The notes under the pieces: generated by a model
Told to the model about the DNA's origin: nothing
The model's input: only the letters and a program-made list of their open reading frames with translations
The model's database searches: none
Position numbers and translations under genes: made by a program
In this document: piece by piece, positions 57,800 to 64,000 of the stretch
Position numbering within the stretch: the stretch's first letter is position 1
Layout of the letters: each line of letters begins with the position of its first letter
Source: Methylobacteriaceae bacterium
Lineage (GTDB): Bacteria > Pseudomonadota > Alphaproteobacteria > Rhizobiales > Beijerinckiaceae
Direction: 5' to 3'
Length of the DNA: 64,000 nucleotides
NCBI GenBank assembly: GCA_947444195.1
Contig: CANEZL010000008.1
Coordinates: 90,604 to 154,603 of the forward strand

Positions 57800-58861
57800 T
57801 CAGCGCCCCGCGGTGGACCGCGGATCCGGGAAGACCGGCGCCGCGCGCGGCTCCAGCCAGCGCGCGATCCGGGCCGGATCGACCTGATCGAGACGCGGCG
57901 GCGACCAGCGGGGCGTGCGATCCTTGTCGATCACCGCGGCGCGCACGCCCTCCCGGAAGTTGCCCTCCGCGAGCACGGCGAGGGAGGCATGGAACTCGCG
58001 CTCCAGGCAATCCTCCAGGCTCGGCGCCGTGCGCCCGCGCCGGAGCAGGCACAGGGTCAGGACGAGGCTCGCGGGCGCCTTCGCGGCGAGGGTGTCCAGG
58101 GTCGCCCGCGCGAAGTCGGACCCCTCCGCCTCGAGCGCCGCCACGATCTCGTCCATCATGTCGAAGGCGAAGCAGCGGTCGATCACCGCGCGGTGGGCGG
58201 CCAGCGGGGCCGGGCCGGGCTCCGCGGCGAGCGCCCGGATCGCCACCGCCACGTCCTCATCGTCGGCCTCGGGGCCGAGGCCCGCCAGGGCCTCGATCAG
58301 GCGGGGCAGGGCGGCCACGGGCACCAGGGCGTCGGCGAAGCCCGCCAGCATCGCGTCGGCGGCCTCCATGGGCGCTCCGGTCAGCCCGAGATAGGTCCCG
58401 ATCTCGCCGGGCGCCCGGGGCAGCAGCCAGGTCGCGCCCACGTCCGGCAGGTAGCCGATGCCGGTCTCGGGCATGGCGACGCGGGAGCGCTCGGTGACGA
58501 CCCGGTGCCGGGCATGGGCCGAGAGGCCGACCCCGCCGCCCATGGTGATGCCGTCCATCACGGCCACGAACGGCTTCCCGAAATCCGCGATGCGGGCGTC
58601 GAGCCGGTACTCGTCGCGCCAGAAGGCTTCGGCGAAGGCGAGGTCGCCCTCGTAGAGGGAGCGCACGTCGCCGCCCGCGCAGAGGCCGCGCTCGCCCTCG
58701 CCGGTGAGCAGCACCGCGGCGATCGCGGGGTCGGCGGCGAAGCGGTCGAGGGCCGCCTCGATCGCGCCGACCATGGGATGGGTGAGGGCGTTGAGCGCCT
58801 TCGGCCGGTTCAGGCGGACGCGGCCGAGAGACCCTTCGACCGCGACGAGGACCTCGTCCAT
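57800..58861 (-). CDS. 3-hydroxyisobutyryl-CoA hydrolase
   Basis: A 353-residue crotonase-superfamily hydrolase. G-L-C-A-G-G-D-V-R-S-L (near 59-69) and G-G-G-V-G-L-S-A-H (near 108-116) form the oxyanion hole, M-P-E-T-G-I-G-Y-L-P-D-V-G-A (near 130-143) holds the catalytic Glu and Asp, and the C-terminal R-x-x-x-I-D-K-D-R-T-P-R-W is the family's end signature. The length (about 350) is that of HIBCH rather than of simple hydratases. It releases CoA from 3-hydroxyisobutyryl-CoA. Its ATG overlaps the TGA of the acyl-CoA dehydrogenase gene (TGATG), so it is translationally coupled. Confidence 0.93.
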   Translation of the reverse strand: MDEVLVAVEGSLGRVRLNRPKALNALTHPMVGAIEAALDRFAADPAIAAVLLTGEGERGLCAGGDVRSLYEGDLAFAEAFWRDEYRLDARIADFGKPFVAVMDGITMGGGVGLSAHARHRVVTERSRVAMPETGIGYLPDVGATWLLPRAPGEIGTYLGLTGAPMEAADAMLAGFADALVPVAALPRLIEALAGLGPEADDEDVAVAIRALAAEPGPAPLAAHRAVIDRCFAFDMMDEIVAALEAEGSDFARATLDTLAAKAPASLVLTLCLLRRGRTAPSLEDCLEREFHASLAVLAEGNFREGVRAAVIDKDRTPRWSPPRLDQVDPARIARWLEPRAAPVFPDPRSTAGR

Positions 58862-60003
58862 CAGCGCCCCCCGATGAGGTGGCGGGCGACGATCACCCGC
58901 ATGATCTCGTTCGTGCCCTCCAGGATCTGGTGCACGCGCAGATCCCGGACGATCTTCTCGATGCCGTACTCGGCGAGGTAGCCGTAGCCGCCGTGGAGCT
59001 GGAGCGCGTCGTTGGCGACCTGGAACGCGGCGTCGGTGACGTGGCGCTTGGCCATGGCGCAGAGCGCGGTGGCCTCCGGCGCCCTGGCGTCGAGGGCGGC
59101 GGCCGCGTGGCGCAGGAAGGCGCGGGAGGCCTCCAGCGCGGTTCCCATGTCGGCGAGGCGGAACTGGAGCGCCTGGAAATCGGTGAGCACCCGGCCGAAG
59201 GCACGCCGGTCGGCCATGTAAGCGAGCGTCCGGTCGAGGGCCCCCTGGGCGCCCCCCAGCGAGCAGGCGGCGATGTTGAGCCGCCCCCCGTCGAGCCCGC
59301 TCATGGCGATCCGGAAGCCGTCGCCCTCGGCCCCGAGACGGTTGGCGACGGGCACGCGGCAGCCGTCGAAGCGCACGGCGCGGGTCGGCTGCGCGTTCCA
59401 GCCCATCTTGCGCTCGTTGGCGCCGAAGGAGAGGCCGGGGGTGTCCTTCTCCACCACGATCGCCGAGATGCCGCGCGCGCCCGCCTCGCCGGTGCGGACC
59501 ATGCAGAGGTAGAGGTCGCTCGCCCCGGCCCCGGAGATGAACTGCTTCTCGCCCGACAGCACGTAGTGGTCGCCGTCGCGCTCCGCGCGGGTGCGCAGGG
59601 CCGCCGCGTCGGAGCCCGAGCCGGGCTCGGTGAGGCAGTAGCTGCCGACCGCGTCCATGCGCATCATCGCCGGCAGCCAGCGCTGGCGCTGCGCCGCGTC
59701 GCCGTAGGCGTCGACCATCCAGGCGCACATGTTGTGGATCGACAGGAACGCGGCCGTCGTCGGGCAGCCGGCGCTCAACGCCTCGAAGATCAGCGTCGCG
59801 TCGAGGCGCGTCAGGCCGGAGCCGCCGACATCCTCGCGCACGTAGATGCCGGCCATGCCGAGCCCGGCCGCCGCCCGCAGGGTCTCGACGGGGAAGTGCT
59901 TGCGCTCGTCCCAGTCGAGGGCGTGGGGGGCGATGTGCTCGGCGGCGAAGCCCGCGGCCATGTCGCGGATCGCGACCTGGTCCTCGTTGAGGCCGAAGGT
60001 CAT
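58861..60003 (-). CDS. Acyl-CoA dehydrogenase (isobutyryl-CoA type)
   Basis: A 380-residue FAD enzyme. It shows Y-C-L-T-E-P-G-S-G-S-D (near 130-140), the FAD/substrate segment around G-E-K-Q-F-I-S-G-A-G, R-x-F-G-x-x-L-T-D-F-Q-A-L-Q-F (near 272-286), and the catalytic Glu in the C-terminal I-L-E-G-T-N-E-I-M-R (near 360-369). In this cluster it should convert isobutyryl-CoA to methacrylyl-CoA, passing electrons to ETF. Length is usual for the short-chain group. It is the second gene after mmsA, separated by 261 bp that hold a repeat. Confidence 0.93.
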   Translation of the reverse strand: MTFGLNEDQVAIRDMAAGFAAEHIAPHALDWDERKHFPVETLRAAAGLGMAGIYVREDVGGSGLTRLDATLIFEALSAGCPTTAAFLSIHNMCAWMVDAYGDAAQRQRWLPAMMRMDAVGSYCLTEPGSGSDAAALRTRAERDGDHYVLSGEKQFISGAGASDLYLCMVRTGEAGARGISAIVVEKDTPGLSFGANERKMGWNAQPTRAVRFDGCRVPVANRLGAEGDGFRIAMSGLDGGRLNIAACSLGGAQGALDRTLAYMADRRAFGRVLTDFQALQFRLADMGTALEASRAFLRHAAAALDARAPEATALCAMAKRHVTDAAFQVANDALQLHGGYGYLAEYGIEKIVRDLRVHQILEGTNEIMRVIVARHLIGGR

Positions 60004-60082
60004 CGGGGGAGCCTCTCGCTACGTTGCCCGTGATTCTCCCTCTGCGCGGAGGGATGCCGGTCATATCCGCTGAGCGGCTTTG

Positions 60083-60201
60083 CTCCGCCGTCATTCCAGG
60101 GCGCCGCAGGCGAACCCGGAACCCATGCACACCGAAGCCCCAGGATCTCGAACCTCGGTGTTCACGGATCCCGGGCTCCGCTTCGCGGCCCCGGGATGAC
60201 G
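60083..60201. repeat. Dispersed palindromic intergenic repeat, copy 2
   Basis: The second copy of the element at 22008-22125, between mmsA and the acyl-CoA dehydrogenase gene. It has the same order of blocks and the same CCCGGGCTCCGC-N-CGCGGCCCCGGGATGA end. A CCCTCTCCCGCAGAGGGGG-type hairpin (about 60231-60250) follows. The arrangement may reduce transcription between the first two genes of the operon or mark two transcripts. Confidence 0.7.
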
Positions 60202-60264
60202 GCGCGCAAGTGGACGCGCGCCGGTCAGGCCCCCTCTCCCGCAGAGGGGGGGCTGATCCGTGCC

Positions 60265-61761
60265 TCAGCGCATGGTCGGGATCGAGAACTCGGCACCGCT
60301 CTTGATTCCGCTCGGCCAGCGCTGCGTCACCGTCTTGGTCTTCGTGTAGAAGCGGATCGAGTCGGGCCCGTGCTGGTTGAGGTCGCCGAAGCCCGAGCGC
60401 TTCCAGCCGCCGAAGGTGTGGTAGGCGATCGGGACCGGGATCGGCACGTTGACGCCGACCATGCCGACGTTCACCCGCGCGGTGAAGTCGCGCGCCGCGT
60501 CGCCGTCCTGCGTGAAGATGGCCACGCCGTTGCCGTACTGGTGGGTGGAGGGGAGCGCCAGCGCCTCCTCGTAGTCCTTCGCCCGGACGATGGAGAGGAC
60601 GGGGCCGAAGATCTCCTCCTTGTAGATCGTCATCTCCGGCGTCACGCGGTCGAACAGCGAGCCGCCCATGTAGAAGCCGTTCTCGTAGCCCTGGAGCTTG
60701 AAGTTGCGGCCGTCGACGGCGAGGTGCGCGCCCTCGGCGACGCCGGTGTCGATGTAGCCCTTCACGCGCTCCACCGCCTCGCGGGTGACGAGCGGCCCGT
60801 AATCGGCGCTGTCGTCGTGCGAGGGGCCGATCTTCAGGCTCTCGACGCGGGGGATCAGCCGCTCCATCAGCCGGTCGGCCGTGGCCTCGCCCACCGGCAC
60901 CGCCACCGAGATCGCCATGCAGCGCTCGCCGGCCGAGCCGTAGCCGGCGCCGATCAGCGCGTCGACCGCTTGGTCGAGGTTGGCGTCGGGCATCACGATC
61001 ATGTGGTTCTTGGCGCCACCGAAGCACTGGGCGCGCTTTCCGGTCTGCGCCGAGCGCACGTAGATGTACTCGGCGATCGAGGAGGAGCCGACGAAGCCGA
61101 CCGCCCGGATGTCCTCGTCGTCGAGGATCGCGTCGACGGCCTCCTTGTCGCCGTTGACCACGTTGAGCACGCCAGCCGGCAGCCCGGCCTCGAGGAACAG
61201 CTCGGCGATGCGCAGGGGCACGCTCGGGTCGCGCTCGGAGGGCTTGAGGATGAAGCTGTTGCCGCAGGCGATGGCGGGCGCGCACTTCCAGAGCGGGATC
61301 ATCGCCGGGAAGTTGAAGGGCGTGATGCCCGCGACGACGCCGAGCGGCTGGCGCAGGGAGTAGACGTCGATGCCGGTGCCGGCGGCCTCGGTGTACTCGC
61401 CCTTGAGGAGGTGCGGGATGCCGCAGGCGAACTCCACCACCTCGACGCCGCGCTGGATGTCGCCCTTGGCGTCGGGCACGGTCTTGCCGTGCTCGGAGGC
61501 CAGCAGCTCGGCGAGCGCCTGGGTCTCGCCGCGGATCAGTTCGAGGAAGCGCATCATCACGCGGGCGCGCTTCTGCGGGTTCTGGGCGGCCCAGCCGGCT
61601 TGCGCGTCGCGGGCGTTCTCCACCGCCGCGCGCACCTCGGCGCGGCTCGCCAGGGCCACCCGGGCCTGGACCTCGCCGGTGGAGGGGTGGAACACGTCGG
61701 CGAAGCGCCCGCTCGTGCCCTCGACGGACCGGCCGCCGATGAAATGTCCGATCGTGCGCAT
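60265..61761 (-). CDS. mmsA: Methylmalonate-semialdehyde dehydrogenase (acylating)
   Basis: A 498-residue CoA-acylating aldehyde dehydrogenase. It shows F-N-F-P-A-M-I-P-L-W (near 148-157), G-F-V-G-S-S-S-I-A (near 225-233), the catalytic Cys in G-S-A-G-E-R-C-M-A (near 286) and the family's C-terminal G-G-W-K-R-S. Unlike ordinary aldehyde dehydrogenases, the Glu general base is replaced (A-K-N-H-M-I-V-M-P-D context), as in MmsA. It turns methylmalonate semialdehyde into propionyl-CoA, ending the valine pathway. It is the first gene of the leftward cluster; the divergent LysR gene and an operator-like palindrome lie directly upstream. Confidence 0.95.
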   Translation of the reverse strand: MRTIGHFIGGRSVEGTSGRFADVFHPSTGEVQARVALASRAEVRAAVENARDAQAGWAAQNPQKRARVMMRFLELIRGETQALAELLASEHGKTVPDAKGDIQRGVEVVEFACGIPHLLKGEYTEAAGTGIDVYSLRQPLGVVAGITPFNFPAMIPLWKCAPAIACGNSFILKPSERDPSVPLRIAELFLEAGLPAGVLNVVNGDKEAVDAILDDEDIRAVGFVGSSSIAEYIYVRSAQTGKRAQCFGGAKNHMIVMPDANLDQAVDALIGAGYGSAGERCMAISVAVPVGEATADRLMERLIPRVESLKIGPSHDDSADYGPLVTREAVERVKGYIDTGVAEGAHLAVDGRNFKLQGYENGFYMGGSLFDRVTPEMTIYKEEIFGPVLSIVRAKDYEEALALPSTHQYGNGVAIFTQDGDAARDFTARVNVGMVGVNVPIPVPIAYHTFGGWKRSGFGDLNQHGPDSIRFYTKTKTVTQRWPSGIKSGAEFSIPTMR

Positions 61762-61850
61762 GGGCGCCTTCCTCTTACGTTTCCACCGTGATTTTGCGGG
61801 CACCCTATTCAGGGTGGGCTGGGCGATGAAGTTGGACGCGCTCGCACCCG

Positions 61851-61868
61851 TTGTGCATTCATGCACAA
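61851..61868. promoter_or_regulatory. Palindromic operator candidate between mmsA and the LysR gene
   Basis: TTGTGCA-TTCA-TGCACAA is a perfect 7-bp inverted repeat with a 4-nt centre and contains the T-N11-A core known for LysR-type sites. It lies 30 bp before the LysR start and 90 bp before the mmsA start, so autoregulation and control of mmsA are both plausible. Confidence 0.65.
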
Positions 61869-61897
61869 TGTAAGCCGGATGTGGGGGAGAGCGGGCC

Positions 61898-62815
61898 ATG
61901 GGCGCGCGCAAGCGGTCGGGCCGCAACTGGGACGACCTGCGCTTCTTCCTGGCGGTGGCGCGGGCGGGCACGCTCACCGCGGCGGCCGTGCAGACGGGGA
62001 CCGACCACACCACGGTCGCCCGGCGCATCCAGGCACTGGAACTGGAACTCGACCGCTCCCTGTTCCACCGCAGCCATCTCGGCTACGCGCTCACCGAGGC
62101 GGGCGAGGATCTGCTCTCCGTCGCCGAGGGGATGGAGAGCATCTTCCTCGCCGGCCGCGCCGTCCCGCAGCCGGGGCAGGCGGTCTCCGGCATCGTGCGC
62201 GTCGGCGCGCCGGACGGGTTCGGCAGCGTCTTCCTGGCCTCGCGGATGCACCGGCTGACCCGGCGGCATCCGGGACTGGAGGTGGAGATCCTGGCGACCG
62301 CGCGAATCTTCAACCTGTCGAAGCGGGAGGCCGACATCGTCATCGGCCTGTCGAGCCCGCAGCAGGCGCGGGTGGTGGCCCGCCGCCTCACCGACTACCG
62401 CCTCTGCGTCTACGCCGCCCGTTGCTATCTCGAAGGGGCCGAGCCGATCCGCACGGAGGCCGACCTCACCCGCCACCCCTTCGTGGGCTACGTGGAGGAC
62501 ATGCTGTTCGCGCGGGAACTCAACTACCTCAACGTGATCGGCCCGGAGGCGCAGGCCCGCCTGCGCAGCACCAACCTGCTGGCCCAGGTGCACGCCACGC
62601 TCGCCGGCGCCGGCCTGTGCATCCTGCCGGCCTTCATCGCCGCCGCCCATCCGGCCCTGGTGCCGGTGCTGCCCGAGCGCCTCTCCCTGACCCGGGCCTT
62701 CCACATGCACATCCACGAGGACAACCGGAAGGCCGCCCATATCCGCGCGGTGGCGAGCTTCGTGGCCGCCGAGGTGGAGGCGGCCCAGGGCCTGTTCGCC
62801 GGGCCGGCCCTGTAA
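61898..62815 (+). CDS. LysR-family transcriptional regulator
   Basis: A 305-residue LTTR. The N-terminal winged HTH (about 10-70) has W-D-D-L-R-F-F-L-A-V-A-R-A-G-T-L-T-A-A-A and T-V-A-R-R-I-Q-A-L-E. The co-inducer domain (about 95-300) begins V-R-V-G-A-P-D-G-F-G and ends without extra modules. It is divergent from mmsA and likely controls the valine-degradation genes through the palindrome at 61851. The co-inducer is unknown, perhaps a pathway intermediate. Confidence 0.92.
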   Translation: MGARKRSGRNWDDLRFFLAVARAGTLTAAAVQTGTDHTTVARRIQALELELDRSLFHRSHLGYALTEAGEDLLSVAEGMESIFLAGRAVPQPGQAVSGIVRVGAPDGFGSVFLASRMHRLTRRHPGLEVEILATARIFNLSKREADIVIGLSSPQQARVVARRLTDYRLCVYAARCYLEGAEPIRTEADLTRHPFVGYVEDMLFARELNYLNVIGPEAQARLRSTNLLAQVHATLAGAGLCILPAFIAAAHPALVPVLPERLSLTRAFHMHIHEDNRKAAHIRAVASFVAAEVEAAQGLFAGPAL

Positions 62816-62885
62816 GCCGGGCCGGCTTCCACCGGGCGCGCCCGGCAGGTAGCTTCCGCCCGTTCACGCTCGTCCGGAGACAGAC

Positions 62886-64000
62886 ATGGCCAGTTCGATC
62901 GCCCTTCCGCGCCTGATGCGGATCGGAGCCGGGGCCTCCCGCCTGCTGCCGGAGATCCTGGCCCAGCTCGGCCTGTCGCGCCCCTTCGTCGTCACCGATC
63001 CCTACCTCGCCGGCAGCGGCCGGGCGGAGGAACTGCTCGCCGGCCTGCGGGGGGCGGGCTGCACCGCCGCCCTGTTCAGCGACACGGTGCCGGACCCGAC
63101 CGTCGCCTCGGTGGAGGCGGCGCTCTCGGCCCTGCGGACCGGGGATCACGATTGCGTGGTCGGCTTCGGCGGCGGCAGCCCGATGGACACCGCCAAGGCG
63201 GTGGCCGTGCTCGCCCGCTTCGGCGGGCCGATGGCGCGCTACAAGGCGCCCCACATCCAGGACACGGCGGGCCTGCCCATCGTCGCGATCCCCACCACGG
63301 CCGGCACCGGCTCGGAGGCCACGCGCTTCACCATCGTCACCGACGCGGAGACCGACGAGAAGATGCTCTGCATCGGCCTCGCCTACCTGCCGGTGGCGGC
63401 CCTCGTGGACTACGAACTGACCCTGACGAAGCCGCGGCGCCTCACCGCCGATACCGGCATCGACGCGCTCACCCACGCCATCGAGGCCTATGTCTCGAAG
63501 CGGGCGAACCCGTTCTCGGACGGGCTGGCGCTCTCGGCCATGCGGCTCATCGCGCCCAACCTGCGCCGGGTCTGGGCCGACCCCGCCGACCGGGCGGCGC
63601 GCGAGGCGATGATGATCGGCGCGACGCAGGCCGGCATCGCCTTCTCGAACAGCTCGGTCGCCCTGATCCACGGGATGAGCCGGCCGATCGGCGCGCATTT
63701 CCACGTGGCCCACGGCCTCTCGAACGCGATGCTGCTGCCCGCCGTCACCGCCTTCTCGGCGCCCGGCGCCACGGCGCGCTACGCCGAATGCGCCCGCGCC
63801 ATGGGAGTCGCCGCGGCCGGGGATGCGGACGGCGCGGCCGTCGAGGGGCTGGTCGCCGCCCTGCGCGCCCTCAACGCCGATCTCGAAGTGCCCGGCCCGC
63901 GCGCCTACGGCATCGACGGGGCGCGCTGGACCGCCCTGCTGCCGGTGATGGCGAAGCAGGCCCTGGCCTCGGGCTCACCGGCCAACAACCCGGTGGAGCC
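62886..64000 (+). CDS. Iron-containing alcohol dehydrogenase, 3' end outside the window
   Basis: At least 371 residues of a group III (Fe2+) alcohol dehydrogenase; the C-terminus lies beyond the right edge. G-G-G-S-P-M-D-T-A-K (about 96-105) is the NAD-binding signature, T-T-A-G-T-G-S-E-A-T (near 138) the second nucleotide contact. Metal ligands are D-x-x-x-H (D-T-G-I-D-A-L-T-H, near 192-199), H-G-M-S-R-P (near 263) and H-G-L-S-N (near 277). The family oxidises or reduces simple alcohols and lactaldehyde-like compounds. Preceded by 70 bp after the LysR gene; it may be part of the same transcript. Confidence 0.93.
   Translation, partial: MASSIALPRLMRIGAGASRLLPEILAQLGLSRPFVVTDPYLAGSGRAEELLAGLRGAGCTAALFSDTVPDPTVASVEAALSALRTGDHDCVVGFGGGSPMDTAKAVAVLARFGGPMARYKAPHIQDTAGLPIVAIPTTAGTGSEATRFTIVTDAETDEKMLCIGLAYLPVAALVDYELTLTKPRRLTADTGIDALTHAIEAYVSKRANPFSDGLALSAMRLIAPNLRRVWADPADRAAREAMMIGATQAGIAFSNSSVALIHGMSRPIGAHFHVAHGLSNAMLLPAVTAFSAPGATARYAECARAMGVAAAGDADGAAVEGLVAALRALNADLEVPGPRAYGIDGARWTALLPVMAKQALASGSPANNPVE

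Overview
The window reads as a piece of a high-GC alphaproteobacterial chromosome of the Rhizobiales type, most likely Methylobacterium or a close relative. The grounds are the very G+C-rich third-position codon use from about position 8,200 onward, the DctA/DctBD layout, an alphaproteobacterial LexA box (GAAC-N7-GAAC) ahead of dinB, small GCG_CRPN-type secreted proteins, a complete valine-degradation cluster, and short palindromic intergenic repeats. The species assignment is inference; the window has no rRNA gene.

Region 1 (1-8181) is a mobile island of clearly lower GC. It ends at a 53-nt copy of the 3' part of a tRNA-Leu(CAA) gene (8129-8181), next to a tyrosine integrase (6548-7951) and a small AlpA-type DNA-binding protein (6271-6555). 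Its cargo looks like a restriction or defence module. A leftward set of genes encodes a ribbon-helix-helix-like protein (4532-5002), an Eco57I-like N6-adenine methyltransferase (2631-4535), a TSPPY-type DNA methyltransferase with permuted motif order (1768-2634), and two proteins I do not recognise (779-1624 and 1-782, the latter running off the window). A phospholipase-D-fold nuclease of the BfiI/NgoFVII kind (4995-6125) is transcribed divergently. The two divergent start codons lie within 8 bp of each other, and ATGAGGTG half-sites sit beside them. This is the best candidate in the window for an undescribed system.

Region 2 (8182-28392) is ordinary chromosome: a metallophosphoesterase, an ArsB-like permease, a tandem-fused DUF606 transporter, a glutamine amidotransferase, a ceramide-glucosyltransferase-like enzyme, a histone-deacetylase-like hydrolase, an aspartate aminotransferase, a luciferase-like oxidoreductase, two small secreted proteins, ileS, lspA, a secreted protein, a pair of M16 peptidases, a glyoxalase-fold dioxygenase and ferredoxin-NADP reductase. 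ileS contains a central stretch of about 380 bp with foreign codon use.

Region 3 (28393-41863) carries a CHASE3/PAS hybrid histidine kinase with two receiver domains, zapE, an acetyltransferase, a caspase-like protease translationally coupled to comF, a VanX-type dipeptidase, and the C4-dicarboxylate module. There dctA is read from a near-perfect sigma-54 promoter, divergently from dctB and dctD.

Region 4 (41864-54070) holds a zinc alcohol/formaldehyde dehydrogenase, an aldo/keto reductase, a small acetyltransferase, a phosphate transporter followed after 4 bp by a CorA-type channel, an OprB porin with polyphosphate kinase 2, SOS-regulated dinB and several small proteins.

Region 5 (54071-64000) is a valine-degradation cluster: mmsA, acyl-CoA dehydrogenase, 3-hydroxyisobutyryl-CoA hydrolase, mmsB, enoyl-CoA hydratase and an acyl-CoA synthetase. 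A divergent LysR regulator faces it over a perfect TTGTGCA-N4-TGCACAA palindrome. An iron-dependent alcohol dehydrogenase then runs off the right end.
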